From: an uncultured Holdemania sp.
GTDB lineage: Bacteria > Bacillota_I > Bacilli_A > Erysipelotrichales > Erysipelotrichaceae
Reading direction: 5' to 3'
DNA length: 64,000 nucleotides
Assembly: GCA_904395815.1 (NCBI GenBank)
Contig: CAJFOC010000035.1
Location: forward strand, 29,624 to 93,623
Shown here: piece after piece, positions 17,992 to 27,125 of the stretch
How positions within the stretch are numbered: position 1 is the stretch's first letter
Layout: every line of letters begins with the position of its first letter
Notes under the pieces: model-generated
What the model was told of the DNA's origin: nothing
Seen by the model: the letters and a program-made list of their open reading frames with translations, nothing else
Databases searched by the model: none
Position numbers and translations under genes: made by a program

Positions 17992-18206
17992 TTCATCATG
18001 TCATTTATTTTTTCAGCTGTGTGGTGATCTACATCGTTCTGTTGGCGGCGGAATGCCGGCTGGTCATGCCGCTGGTGGAATATCTGTTGCCCTCGTCGTG
18101 GTTCTGGGTTGGATATGGAATTCTGGCGGTTTTTCTGCTGTTTCCCAACCCGCAGCTGACCTGGCTGGCAGGCAACCGGATTTCCCGCTGGCTGCGGCCG
18201 CGCTGA
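17982..18206 (+). CDS. Small two-segment membrane protein, unknown
   Basis: 74 residues with two hydrophobic stretches (about 7-28 and 36-56) and a basic tail (NRISRWLRPR). I do not recognise a family. A good ribosome site (AGGAGGT, 7 bp from the ATG) and the 10-bp overlap with the preceding HAD gene support its being translated. It could be a small membrane partner of the glycerol genes, but nothing in the sequence says so. Confidence 0.55.
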   Translation: MRLIHHVIYFFSCVVIYIVLLAAECRLVMPLVEYLLPSSWFWVGYGILAVFLLFPNPQLTWLAGNRISRWLRPR

Positions 18207-18212
18207 ATCAAA

Positions 18213-18242
18213 CTCAAGTTTCATCTTCTTTTCGCATACAGT
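18213..18242 (+). promoter_or_regulatory. Sigma-E-like sporulation promoter before spoVE
   Basis: CATACAGT (18235-18242) matches the sigma-E -10 consensus CATACANT. TCAAGTT (18214-18220) stands 14 bp upstream and resembles the TCATATT -35. No sigma-A promoter of similar quality is seen in this gap. Confidence 0.55.
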
Positions 18243-18264
18243 AGAAAAGAGGTGAAGCTTTTTT

Positions 18265-19344
18265 ATGTTCCATCGAAAAAACAGATTGCTGCTGCTGGAA
18301 ATTCTGGTGCTGGTCGCTGTCGGACTGGTGATGATTGCCTCCAGCTCGGTATACTGGGCTGAGCTGAAATACAACAATCCCTGGCATTTTGTTCAGCGGC
18401 AGGCTCTGTTTGCCATCCTGGGACTGATCGCGATGAATCTGACCAGTCATCTGGATCTGAACAGGCTGCGCGCGTACAACAAACCGATACTGGCGCTGTG
18501 TTTTATCGCGCTGGTGCTGGTTCTGATTCCCGGACTGGGCGTTCAGCGCAACGGTTCGCGCAGCTGGTTTGGCGTGGGCAGCTTCCTCGTGCAGCCGTCG
18601 GAGTTTTTCAAGCTGGCGCTGATTGTGTCGGTTTCCGATCATCTGGCCGGCAGGGAACGGGTCAAAAGCCTGCGAAAAGATCTGTGGGTGCCGCTGGTAT
18701 TGACCGGAGCGGGATTTGCGCTGATCCTGCTGCAGCCGGATTTCGGCAGTGGTCTGGTCATGGTCTGCAGCATTGTGGTCATCGTGCTGGCGTCCGGCGC
18801 GCCGATGCGGTATTTTGTCCGGCTGGCGTTGTTGGGAGGCGTCGGCCTGAGCGGGTTGATTCTGGCGGCTCCCTACCGGCTGGCGCGGATTACCTCGTTT
18901 CTTGATCCGTGGCAGGATCCGCTGGGCAGCGGATTTCAGATCATTCAGTCGCTGTTTGCCATTGCTCCGGGCGGATTATTGGGAGCGGGACTGACCCGGT
19001 CGATGCAGAAGCATTTTTATCTGCCTGAGCCGCAGACCGATTTTATCTTTGCCATCACGGCGGAAGAGCTGGGGTGGATCGGCGGCATGCTGGTGATCCT
19101 GGTCTATCTTCTGATCATCGGGGAAGGGGTACGCATTGCCAAGCAGGCCCGCGATCCGTTTCTCTGTTATGTAGCGGTCGGGATCATCAGTCTGTTTGCC
19201 ATCCAGGTGATGATCAACCTGGGAGTGGTGGTAGGGTTGTTTCCAGTCACCGGCATCACGCTGCCGCTGATGTCCTATGGCGGCAGTTCGCTGGTCATGA
19301 TCATGGCTTCGCTGGGAATCCTGATGAGCATTGCCAAATCATGA
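18265..19344 (+). CDS. spoVE: SEDS glycosyltransferase SpoVE/FtsW
   Basis: A polytopic membrane peptidoglycan polymerase of the FtsW/RodA/SpoVE family, 359 residues with about ten transmembrane segments. Signatures: GSRSWFGVGSFLVQPSEFFK near 95, LLQPDFGSGLV near 155 with the essential Asp, and the C-terminal PVTGITLPLMSYGGSS near 330. The place directly upstream of murG-murB-divIB matches spoVE of Bacillus. The sigma-E-like promoter supports a spore-cortex role rather than vegetative division. A separate promoter serves murG. FtsW of the divisome is the alternative. Confidence 0.82.
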   Translation: MFHRKNRLLLLEILVLVAVGLVMIASSSVYWAELKYNNPWHFVQRQALFAILGLIAMNLTSHLDLNRLRAYNKPILALCFIALVLVLIPGLGVQRNGSRSWFGVGSFLVQPSEFFKLALIVSVSDHLAGRERVKSLRKDLWVPLVLTGAGFALILLQPDFGSGLVMVCSIVVIVLASGAPMRYFVRLALLGGVGLSGLILAAPYRLARITSFLDPWQDPLGSGFQIIQSLFAIAPGGLLGAGLTRSMQKHFYLPEPQTDFIFAITAEELGWIGGMLVILVYLLIIGEGVRIAKQARDPFLCYVAVGIISLFAIQVMINLGVVVGLFPVTGITLPLMSYGGSSLVMIMASLGILMSIAKS

Positions 19345-19353
19345 AGATGACAG

Positions 19354-19381
19354 TTGGCGGACGGCGGTTCTATGCTATAAT
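19354..19381 (+). promoter_or_regulatory. Promoter of murG-murB-divIB
   Basis: TTGGCG (19354-19359), a 16-bp spacer and an extended -10, TGCTATAAT (19373-19381), downstream of the spoVE stop. It uncouples the vegetative murG operon from spoVE. Confidence 0.65.
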
Positions 19382-19406
19382 ATTTCAGATAAGGGAGTGA
19401 AACGCG

Positions 19407-20480
19407 ATGCGCGTACTGATAGCGACAGGCGGAACCGGCGGACATATCTATCCGGCGCTGGCTCTGGCCGATGCCTTGAAACAAAGAGATCCCGCAGCCG
19501 AAATTGTTTTTGTCGGCACGGCGGACCGGATGGAAGCGACGGAAATTCCCCGCGCCGGTTATCCGTTTGAGGCGATTGGAGCCCGGGGAATGAACGGTTC
19601 GGCGGCAGATCGGATGCGGGCTGTACTGTGTCTGATTCAGTCGTTTTTCGAATGCCGGCGAATCGTACAGCGCTGCCGGCCGGATATCTGCATCGGGTTT
19701 GGCAATTATATCAGCGTGCCGGTCATTCTGGCGGCGCATGCCGCTCATGTGCCGACGATGCTGCATGAACAGAATTCCTATGCGGGAAAGGCCAACCGGT
19801 TTCTGGCCCGGTTTGCCGATAAGATCGTCGGCTGTTATCAGGAGAATCTTGATCAGTTCCCGCCGGAGAAAACGCGGATTCTGGGCAATCCGCGGGCCAG
19901 CGTGGCAGCGGGCGCTCAGCGGGATGAACAGGTGATCCGACAGCTGGGGCTGAATCCGAAACAGCCGTTAGTGGTGATTGTGATGGGGTCGCTGGGATCG
20001 GACAGCGTCAACGCGGTGATGGTCACCGCGCTGAAAAAGATGGCCGGCAAGCCGTATCAGATACTGTATGTGACAGGCAAGGCGGCGTATGAACGGATGA
20101 AAGGTCAGACGGCGGAAGCGGAAAATATCCGTCTTGTTCCCTATATTGACGGGGTGCGGGTACTGGCTTGCGCCGATGCGGCGGTAGTGCGCGGGGGCGC
20201 GACAACAGCCGCTGAGATCACGGTGCTGGGATTGCCGTCAATCATCATTCCCAGCCCTTATGTTCCCAATAACCATCAGGTGCTGAATGCCCGGGCGCTG
20301 CAGCAAAGCGGGGCGGCTTTGATGATCGAAGAAAAAGACTTGACAGACGATGAAATAATCGCAAAAATAGAGAGTGTTGTTTTTGATCCGGTTCGCCAGG
20401 AATCCATGCGTCGCGCGGCGAAAAAGCTGGGGCATCCCGATGCGGCCGGCCAGATTCTGGATTGGATTGAGCAGAAATAA
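19407..20480 (+). CDS. murG: MurG, lipid II synthase
   Basis: A peripheral membrane enzyme that adds N-acetylglucosamine from UDP-GlcNAc to lipid I, giving lipid II. 357 residues, GT-B fold. The N-terminal GGTGGHIYPALALADAL loop, HEQNSYAGKANRFLARFADKI near 125 and the C-domain ADAAVVRGGATTAAEI near 255 with its UDP-GlcNAc-binding Glu are standard. AAGGGAGTG precedes the ATG. Next are murB and divIB with short spacers. Confidence 0.97.
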   Translation: MRVLIATGGTGGHIYPALALADALKQRDPAAEIVFVGTADRMEATEIPRAGYPFEAIGARGMNGSAADRMRAVLCLIQSFFECRRIVQRCRPDICIGFGNYISVPVILAAHAAHVPTMLHEQNSYAGKANRFLARFADKIVGCYQENLDQFPPEKTRILGNPRASVAAGAQRDEQVIRQLGLNPKQPLVVIVMGSLGSDSVNAVMVTALKKMAGKPYQILYVTGKAAYERMKGQTAEAENIRLVPYIDGVRVLACADAAVVRGGATTAAEITVLGLPSIIIPSPYVPNNHQVLNARALQQSGAALMIEEKDLTDDEIIAKIESVVFDPVRQESMRRAAKKLGHPDAAGQILDWIEQK

Positions 20481-20487
20481 AGGTGTG

Positions 20488-21393
20488 ATGACTGCAATGA
20501 GAGACAGTTTGGAAAGACTGCGATGTTATGGCGAGGTGGCGGAATACGTTCCGATGTCGACGCTGACCACGCTGCGGATCGGCGGCAACGCCCGAATGGT
20601 CGTTTATCCGCGGACGACGCTGGCCCTGACGCAGATATTGCGGCTGTTGGCCAAACAGCATATTCCGTATAAAATTTTCGGCAAGGGAAGCAATCTTCTC
20701 TGTTCCGATAAGGATTATGACGGGGTGATTCTGAAGCTGGACCGCTATCAGGATGATTTTTACTTTGACGGAACAACGGTGGTGGCGGAAGCCGGCTGTT
20801 CCATCATTGCGCTTTCCTATGAAGCGATGAAGCATTCGCTGGCCGGACTGGAGTTTGCCAGCGGAATTCCCGGAACGGTGGGCGGCGCGACGTTTATGAA
20901 CGCCGGCGCTTACAAAAGCTGCATGGCGGATGTGATCGACGAGGTGTTTGTCTGCCGGGGCGGCAGCTGCGTCTGGATGAGCGCGCAGGAATGCGGATTC
21001 GGTTATCGGACTTCGGTATTTCAGCAGCATCCGGACTGGATCATTCTGGCGGTCAGAATGCATCTGCAGCAGCAGGATCAGAATGAAATCCGGGAACTGA
21101 TGGATCGCCGCCGTCAGCGCCGCATGGCTTCCCAGCCACTGGATAAGCCCAGCGCCGGCAGTGTTTTCCGTAATCCGGCCCAGCGGCAGGCCTGGCAGAT
21201 GATCGATGCGCTGGGTTATCGCGGCAAACAGATCGGCGGCGTGCAGGTCAGCGAGAAACATGTAAATTTTATCGTCAATGTCGATCATGGCAAGGCGGCG
21301 GATTTCATGGCGCTGGTAGAGCAGATTCAGCGCCAGGTGAAGGAAGTGTTTGACGAGGACCTGATCCTGGAAGTGGAGAAATTCAACTGGTGA
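20488..21393 (+). CDS. murB: UDP-N-acetylenolpyruvoylglucosamine reductase (type II)
   Basis: FAD-dependent reduction of UDP-GlcNAc-enolpyruvate to UDP-MurNAc. About 301 residues. STLTTLRIGGNARM, GKGSNLLCSDKDYDG and GIPGTVGGATFMNAGAY are FAD/substrate motifs. The catalytic Ser is in SAGSVFRNP. The missing Tyr loop marks type IIb of Gram-positives. Start: ATG at 20488, closely behind AAAGG; an ATG at 20497 is also possible. A longer upstream frame would overlap murG and lacks similarity. The stop overlaps the divIB start (GTGA). Confidence 0.95.
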   Translation: MTAMRDSLERLRCYGEVAEYVPMSTLTTLRIGGNARMVVYPRTTLALTQILRLLAKQHIPYKIFGKGSNLLCSDKDYDGVILKLDRYQDDFYFDGTTVVAEAGCSIIALSYEAMKHSLAGLEFASGIPGTVGGATFMNAGAYKSCMADVIDEVFVCRGGSCVWMSAQECGFGYRTSVFQQHPDWIILAVRMHLQQQDQNEIRELMDRRRQRRMASQPLDKPSAGSVFRNPAQRQAWQMIDALGYRGKQIGGVQVSEKHVNFIVNVDHGKAADFMALVEQIQRQVKEVFDEDLILEVEKFNW

Positions 21394-22232
21394 GAACCGA
21401 AGAAAAAAAGCAGCCGGAACCGTTGTCGTCGGTGGATCAGCTGATTGAGCAGCGTAAGCGGCTGGCCCGGATGAAGCAGCTGCGCGCGCAGAAACGAAAG
21501 CTTTTCCGGCTGGCGATATGGACGGCGCTGGTGCTGATGGCGGTGGTTTACTGGACAACAGATCGCTCGCGGGTACAGACCGTCCGCATTGAAGGACAGT
21601 CCTATCTGAGCCGGCAGCAGATTCTTGCGCTGGCAGGGATTGATGAAAACAGCCGCTGGCTGCTGCAGTTTTCACCGCAGCTGAAAAGCAGGCTGGAAGC
21701 TTCGCCGATGATCGCTTCGGCGTCGGTCAGCCATGGTCCGCACAATGAGATCCGCATCACGATTGAAGAGCGCAAACCGGTCGGTTATCGCTATCTCGAT
21801 CAGCCCGAGGTGCTGTTTGCTGATGGTACGGTGGCGCTGATGGATGAATCGCTGACCGGGCTGATCGGCCGCATTCCGCTGATTACCGGTTTTGAGTCCC
21901 AGGAGCAGACAGCGGATCTGGCTATGGCGTTTCGAGAGGTTGATGCCGGCATGATCTCACTGATTTCCGAGATCAGTCAGGTGGAAGTCTCCTATGATCC
22001 CAACATGATCTGTCTTCTGATGCAGGATGGCAACCGTTTTTTTTCCAGCTATTATTCGATGGATGTGCTGAACAGCTACAACAGCATTGTTTCCAATCTG
22101 AATCAGAGCGATGCGTGCATTTTTGTGGATGAAATGTCCAAATCGGCCTACACTCAGCCCTGCTCGCAATCTCAGAGCGACACGCAGGCTCAGACAGAAA
22201 ATGAAAGTTCTGACACAAATCCTGAGGAATAG
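21390..22232 (+). CDS. divIB: Cell-division protein DivIB/FtsQ
   Basis: A bitopic divisome protein that bridges early and late division proteins, in Bacillus together with FtsL and DivIC. 280 residues: a charged cytoplasmic start (1-36), a transmembrane helix (about 38-57), an extracytoplasmic POTRA domain (about 61-130, VQTVRIEGQSYLSRQQILAL), a beta domain, and a Ser/Gln/Glu-rich flexible tail. It starts with GTG inside the murB stop. Confidence 0.9.
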   Translation: MRTEEKKQPEPLSSVDQLIEQRKRLARMKQLRAQKRKLFRLAIWTALVLMAVVYWTTDRSRVQTVRIEGQSYLSRQQILALAGIDENSRWLLQFSPQLKSRLEASPMIASASVSHGPHNEIRITIEERKPVGYRYLDQPEVLFADGTVALMDESLTGLIGRIPLITGFESQEQTADLAMAFREVDAGMISLISEISQVEVSYDPNMICLLMQDGNRFFSSYYSMDVLNSYNSIVSNLNQSDACIFVDEMSKSAYTQPCSQSQSDTQAQTENESSDTNPEE

Positions 22233-22241
22233 ACCGGAAAT

Positions 22242-22269
22242 TTGAAAAAGTCAGATACTTTGATATAAT
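22242..22269 (+). promoter_or_regulatory. Promoter of yloU-fakA
   Basis: TTGAAA (22242-22247), a 16-bp spacer, a perfect TATAAT (22264-22269), and AAGGAGGA 10 bp before the yloU ATG. Confidence 0.75.
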
Positions 22270-22294
22270 AAAGAATGCGAAGGAGGAATCGTTC

Positions 22295-22654
22295 ATGTCT
22301 ATAGAACGTGTTACCAGCTACGGAAGTATCAATATTTCTCAGGAAGCGATCGCGACACTGGCCGGAGGGGTTGTCAGTGAATGCTACGGTGTGGTCGGCA
22401 TGGCTTCTCAGAAGGTGCTGAAAGATGGCTGGGCGGAACTGCTGAAAAAGGAAAACTATTCCCGCGGCGTGGTGGTCAAGCGGACCGAGGCGGGAATGGA
22501 ACTGGATTTATATATCATCATCGGCTTTGGCGTTAAGGTCTCCGAGGTCGTCAGCGAGGTACAGAAGAAAGTTAAGTATGTCCTCGAGAAAACGCTGGAA
22601 CAGGACCTGGCTGCCGTCAATGTGTATGTTCAGGGTGTCCGGGTTATCGGTTAA
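22295..22654 (+). CDS. yloU: Asp23/Gls24 family protein YloU
   Basis: 119 residues, a small cytoplasmic or membrane-associated envelope-stress family protein. GSINISQEAIATLAGGVVSE at the start and VVVKRTEAGMELDLYIIIGFG near 60 are typical of DUF322. It is always found next to the DhaL/DegV-like gene in Firmicutes, as here with 12 bp between them. The function is not settled; links to envelope stress and fatty-acid kinase are inferred from context. Confidence 0.9.
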   Translation: MSIERVTSYGSINISQEAIATLAGGVVSECYGVVGMASQKVLKDGWAELLKKENYSRGVVVKRTEAGMELDLYIIIGFGVKVSEVVSEVQKKVKYVLEKTLEQDLAAVNVYVQGVRVIG

Positions 22655-22666
22655 TCGGAGGGTATC

Positions 22667-24280
22667 ATGAACACGATAAAAGGAACAGATTTCAAGGAGA
22701 TGCTGCTCAGCGGGGCGGCGCATCTGAGCAACCGGCATGACGCGATCGACGCGCTCAATGTGTTTCCGGTTCCCGACGGGGATACCGGTACCAACATGTC
22801 GATGACGTTTACATCCGGAGTCAAGGAAGCCATTCAGGCCTGTACGGACGATCTGAGCCTGCTGGCCAAAACGCTGTCCAAGGGACTGCTGATGGGAGCG
22901 CGGGGAAATTCCGGTGTGATTCTCTCTCAGATTTTCCGCGGCTTTTATCAGTCGCTGGACGGGAAAACAGAGCTGAATGCCGCGGATCTGGCAGCGGCGT
23001 TTGTCAACGGCAGCCGGGTTGCCTACAAGGCGGTCATGCGGCCGGTGGAAGGAACGATTCTGACGGTCATTCGGGAAGCCAGCGCCGCGGGGGAACAGTA
23101 TGTCAGAGAACATCCGGAAGCGACGATTGAAGAGGTGTTCAGCTGCATTCTGGATGAATCGCGCATTTCGCTGGCCAATACGCCGGAGCTGTTGCCGGTA
23201 TTGAAGGAAGTCGGTGTCGTCGACAGCGGCGGAACCGGTCTGGTTGTGATTCTTGAAGGATTCAAGGCCGCCATGGACGGCCATCCGTTTGTCATGGAAG
23301 AAAAGGAAAGCACCACGGCCAAGGCGGCGATGGAAATTGAAAATGAAGAATTCGGATACTGTACCGAATTTATTCTGCGTCTGTCCGAACAGGGCATGGT
23401 CACTTTCACCGAGGAAAAGCTGAAGAAGGCGCTGGCCCGGCTGGGCGAGTCGATTGTCGTGGTGCAGGATGACGATCTGGTCAAGGTACATGTGCACACG
23501 CTGACCCCGGGCGACGCGCTGAATTACGCGCAGCGGTATGGCGAGTTTGTCAAGCTGAAGATTGAAAACATGCAGGAACAGCATAACACGATCCTGCAGG
23601 AAAACGCTGCGGCGGCGGAAGAAAAGGAATTTGCGCTGATTGCGGTTGCGGCAGGCGAAGGACTGAAAAAACTGTTTGAAGAATATCGCGTGGATGTGGT
23701 GATTTCGGGAGGACAGACGATGAATCCGTCTACTGAGGATTTTGTCGCGGCCATTCAGAAGATCCATGCCCGTCATATCTTCATCATGCCGAACAATTCC
23801 AACATCATCCTGGCGGCTCAGCAGGCGGCGGCAGTAATGGAAAATCAGGATATCCGCGTACTGCAGACCAAGTCGATTCCGCAGGGACTGTCTGCCTGCA
23901 TCATGTTCAATCCGGAGGTGTCTGCCGATGAAAACGAAGCGGAGATGACCGCCGCGCTGCAGCATGTCAAAACAGGACAGATTACGTATGCGATCAAAGA
24001 CACGACCTTTGACGGAATGGAAATTGTCGCCGGCGATTATATGGGCATTGCCGATAAATCCATTGTGATTTCCACTCCGAATAAAATGGATGCCTGCCTG
24101 CGCTTACTGGATCATCTGATCGATCAGGAATCGGAAATCGTTACGGTGATTGCCGGCGAGGATGCGACCGATGAGGAAATCGATCAGATCCGCACTTACA
24201 TCGAAGAACAGTTCGGTGTGGAAACGGACATTCAAAAAGGCGGACAGCCGGTGTATTCTTTCATTTTCGGTATTGAATAA
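22667..24280 (+). CDS. fakA: Fatty acid kinase subunit FakA (DhaL-DegV fusion-type)
   Basis: ATP-binding subunit that phosphorylates exogenous fatty acids bound to a FakB (DegV) partner, giving acyl-phosphate for membrane lipid synthesis. 537 residues: an N-terminal DhaL domain (1-200, NVFPVPDGDTGTNMSMT with the Mg-binding aspartates), a middle FakB-interaction domain, and a C-terminal DegV-like domain (GGQTMNPSTEDFVAAI near 350). A DegV protein that could act as FakB is encoded at 45484-46320. Formerly YloV. Confidence 0.92.
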   Translation: MNTIKGTDFKEMLLSGAAHLSNRHDAIDALNVFPVPDGDTGTNMSMTFTSGVKEAIQACTDDLSLLAKTLSKGLLMGARGNSGVILSQIFRGFYQSLDGKTELNAADLAAAFVNGSRVAYKAVMRPVEGTILTVIREASAAGEQYVREHPEATIEEVFSCILDESRISLANTPELLPVLKEVGVVDSGGTGLVVILEGFKAAMDGHPFVMEEKESTTAKAAMEIENEEFGYCTEFILRLSEQGMVTFTEEKLKKALARLGESIVVVQDDDLVKVHVHTLTPGDALNYAQRYGEFVKLKIENMQEQHNTILQENAAAAEEKEFALIAVAAGEGLKKLFEEYRVDVVISGGQTMNPSTEDFVAAIQKIHARHIFIMPNNSNIILAAQQAAAVMENQDIRVLQTKSIPQGLSACIMFNPEVSADENEAEMTAALQHVKTGQITYAIKDTTFDGMEIVAGDYMGIADKSIVISTPNKMDACLRLLDHLIDQESEIVTVIAGEDATDEEIDQIRTYIEEQFGVETDIQKGGQPVYSFIFGIE

Positions 24281-24301
24281 CAGCGGACTCTCTGTCTGAT
24301 C

Positions 24302-24328
24302 ATCCCTCCTGGCGAGGGATTTTCTTTT
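24302..24328 (+). terminator. Terminator after fakA
   Basis: ATCCCTC-CTGGC-GAGGGAT followed by TTTCTTTT. Confidence 0.85.
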
Positions 24329-24386
24329 GGCCGGATCGGATTTGTGATACAATCAGAACGATAACGTCAGGGAAAGGAGGGACGCA

Positions 24387-26405
24387 ATGGCGCTGAGCTT
24401 AAAACAGCTGAAGATGACCGCAAAACAGACGGAAGCGCTGGAAAAACTGGGACTGACGGACAGCGATCAGATCCTGATGTGCGTGCCGCTGCGCTATCAG
24501 CAGCGGGAGCGGATTCCGTTTGATCAATGGAAAGTCAGGCAGGAAGTGATCATTGAAGGCGTGATCGTGCGTCCGGCCCGGTCGCTGCGGATTCGCGGCG
24601 GCAAGACCATGACCAAATTCCAGCTGGAATGTGAAGAAGAAATTCTGGATGTCACGATATTCAACCGCCCCTGGACGGCGGGATTGAATCCTGGCGAGCG
24701 GGTTACGGTGATCGGTATTTACCAGGGACAGGGACGGCTGACAGCGACGACATACAATCATCAGCCGCTGCAGCAGCAGCTGGGCGTGACGCCGGTGTAT
24801 CCGCTGAAAGAGGGTATCACTCAGAAGATGATGCAGCAGATCATGAAAAAAACATTTCTGGCGGCGCAGTCACATGTAGAGGAACAGGTGCCTTCCTCGC
24901 TGCGCGCTCAGTATCGGCTTTTGCCGCGGCGGACGGCGTTGCGCTGCCTGCACTTTCCCAATTCGATGGAGGAAGTCCGTCAGGCGGTGCGGACGCTGAA
25001 ATATGAGGAATTTCTGCGGTTTCATCTGCTGCTGGAGATGATTCACCGCCAACAGACCTCTCCGGTATCCAAACAAGCCAAGCGTTTCGATCCGGAACAG
25101 GTGTACGCCCTGGCAAACCGGCTGTCCTATCCGCTGACACCCGATCAGTTCACCGCGGTCCGCGATATTCTGGAAGACATGGCCAGCGAGAAGGTGATGT
25201 ACCGGTTGGTGCAGGGGGATGTCGGCTGCGGCAAGACGTTAGTGGCTTCGCTGGCACTGTACGCCTGCGTGCTGAGCGGTCATCAGGGAGCGATCATGGC
25301 GCCGACAGAGATTCTTGCCCGCCAGCATGCCGAATCGCTGAAACAGCTGTTTGCCGGGCTGCCGATCCGGATCGACGCGCTGTATTCTTCCTTGCCGCAG
25401 GCGGAAAAAAAAGAGGTGCTGCGGAGGCTGGCGCAGGGAGAAACCGACCTGGTTGCCGGAACGCATGCGCTGTTTCAGAAAGAAGTGCAGTTTCAGAAGC
25501 TGGGACTGGTTGTCGCTGACGAGCAACATCGCTTTGGCGTCGCGCAGCGGCGCGCGCTGAAAGAAAAGGGAGAAAAAGTCGATTTCCTGTTAATGAGCGC
25601 CACGCCGATTCCCCGGACGCTGGCTTCAACGATTTATGGTGATATGGACATTTCCACTATCGTTACGATGCCGCCGGGAAGGAAGAAGGTCATCACCCGA
25701 CTGATTCCGCACAACAGTCTGCAGCCGGTGATGGGCGAGCTGCAGCGGCAGCTGGCGCAGGGCGGACAGATTTATATCGTCTGCAGCGCAATCGAGGATA
25801 ACGATCATTTTGACGGACGCAACGCGACAGAAATCTATGATCATCTGAAACAGGCGTTTGCCGGAAAGGCCAGCCTGGGGCTGATGCATGGCCGGATGAG
25901 CAGCGAGGAAAAGGAGCAGACAATGCGCCGCTTTCAGCGCAATGAAATCCAGATTCTTGTTTCCACGACGGTGATTGAGGTCGGCGTCAATGTCGTCAAC
26001 GCCTGCTGCATGGTCATCTATGATGCGCATCGATTCGGACTCTCCCAGCTGCATCAGCTGCGCGGCCGGGTCGGCCGGGGAAACCGTCAGGGATATTGTT
26101 ATCTTCTGACTTCCAGCAAGGATCCGGACAGTCTGGCGCGGTTAAAAATTCTGGAAGACAACAGCGACGGTTTCGAGATCGCCATGAAGGATCTGCAGCA
26201 GCGCGGACCGGGAGAGCTGCTGGGAACGCGGCAGAGCGGAGTGCCGGGGCTGGTGCTGGGTAATCTGATCGAGGATACCCGCATCATTCAGACCGCCCGG
26301 CAGGACGCGATCCGGATTCTGGATCATCCGCAGGATCCGGACAATGCGGCACTGCTGCGCAAAATCGAACTGGAAAATCAATCGGCTATTTCGTATATGG
26401 ATTAA
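24387..26405 (+). CDS. recG: ATP-dependent DNA helicase RecG
   Basis: Remodels stalled forks and branched recombination intermediates. 672 residues: an N-terminal wedge/OB domain (ending around 150, YPLKEGITQKMMQQI), Walker A GDVGCGKT near 285, the DEQH box (ADEQHRFGVAQRRALK) near 385, motif III LLMSATPIPRTLA near 407, and the C-terminal helicase lobe with VSTTVIEVGVNV and HQLRGRVGRG. AAAGGAGGG precedes the ATG. A TACAAT at 24348-24353 is a possible -10 without a clear -35. Confidence 0.97.
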   Translation: MALSLKQLKMTAKQTEALEKLGLTDSDQILMCVPLRYQQRERIPFDQWKVRQEVIIEGVIVRPARSLRIRGGKTMTKFQLECEEEILDVTIFNRPWTAGLNPGERVTVIGIYQGQGRLTATTYNHQPLQQQLGVTPVYPLKEGITQKMMQQIMKKTFLAAQSHVEEQVPSSLRAQYRLLPRRTALRCLHFPNSMEEVRQAVRTLKYEEFLRFHLLLEMIHRQQTSPVSKQAKRFDPEQVYALANRLSYPLTPDQFTAVRDILEDMASEKVMYRLVQGDVGCGKTLVASLALYACVLSGHQGAIMAPTEILARQHAESLKQLFAGLPIRIDALYSSLPQAEKKEVLRRLAQGETDLVAGTHALFQKEVQFQKLGLVVADEQHRFGVAQRRALKEKGEKVDFLLMSATPIPRTLASTIYGDMDISTIVTMPPGRKKVITRLIPHNSLQPVMGELQRQLAQGGQIYIVCSAIEDNDHFDGRNATEIYDHLKQAFAGKASLGLMHGRMSSEEKEQTMRRFQRNEIQILVSTTVIEVGVNVVNACCMVIYDAHRFGLSQLHQLRGRVGRGNRQGYCYLLTSSKDPDSLARLKILEDNSDGFEIAMKDLQQRGPGELLGTRQSGVPGLVLGNLIEDTRIIQTARQDAIRILDHPQDPDNAALLRKIELENQSAISYMD

Positions 26406-26444
26406 TCACGGTATAATGAAGACAGAATCAGAGAGGACGACAAC

Positions 26445-27125
26445 ATGAGAATTGAAGAGTGGCTTGAAGCGCGGGGAATTGTCTGCCGTCAGCATCGATT
26501 GATCGAGCAGGCGTTTGTGCATTCCTCCTACGTGAATGAACATAAACAGCTGAAACATGACAACGAACGGCTTGAATTCATGGGTGATGCGGTGCTGCAG
26601 CTGTGGGTTTCCGATAAGCTGTACCGCCTGGATCCGCCGCTGGATGAAGGGCATATGACGACCTTCAGAGCGCAGCTGGTGTGTGAGGAAGCGTTGGCGA
26701 TGTATGCCCGGCAGCTGAATCTGAACGCGTTTTTGAAACTGGGAGTCGGAGAGGAGAAAAGCGGCGGCCGGCAGCGGGATTCCATCATCGCCGACATGTT
26801 TGAGGCCATGCTGGGCGCGCTGTATCTGGATGGCGGCATGGCGCCGATCGACAACATTCTCAGCGAAGTGATCTCGCCGCATCTGGAACATCCGGAAGAA
26901 CCGCTGATCGTGGATTATAAAACCCGGCTGCAGGAATATGTGCAGTCGGATACGCGGCGCACAGTCAGCTATGAAGTCGTCAGCATGACCGGACCGTCCA
27001 ACCGGCCTGAATTTGAGGTGCAGGTCAAGCTGGATGGCATCGTGCTGGGCAGCGGCAAGGGAAGCTCCAAGAAAAAGGCGGAACAGAAGGCGGCGCAGAA
27101 TGCCTTCGAGAAAATGGTGTTTTGA
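26445..27125 (+). CDS. rnc: Ribonuclease III
   Basis: Cleaves double-stranded RNA in rRNA processing and mRNA turnover. 226 residues. The nuclease signature NERLEFMGDAVLQLW starts near residue 40 and carries the catalytic Glu/Asp. The second acidic pair is in DMFEAMLGALYLDGG near 117. The dsRNA-binding domain covers about 158-226 (GKGSSKKKAEQKAAQNAFEK). A TATAAT lies at 26412-26417. The stop overlaps the galM start, an unusual partner, since rnc normally precedes smc. Confidence 0.96.
   Translation: MRIEEWLEARGIVCRQHRLIEQAFVHSSYVNEHKQLKHDNERLEFMGDAVLQLWVSDKLYRLDPPLDEGHMTTFRAQLVCEEALAMYARQLNLNAFLKLGVGEEKSGGRQRDSIIADMFEAMLGALYLDGGMAPIDNILSEVISPHLEHPEEPLIVDYKTRLQEYVQSDTRRTVSYEVVSMTGPSNRPEFEVQVKLDGIVLGSGKGSSKKKAEQKAAQNAFEKMVF

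Noticed and set aside
22667..24280. Dihydroxyacetone kinase
   Set aside because: The DhaL domain is present, but the partner yloU and the C-terminal DegV-like domain identify FakA.
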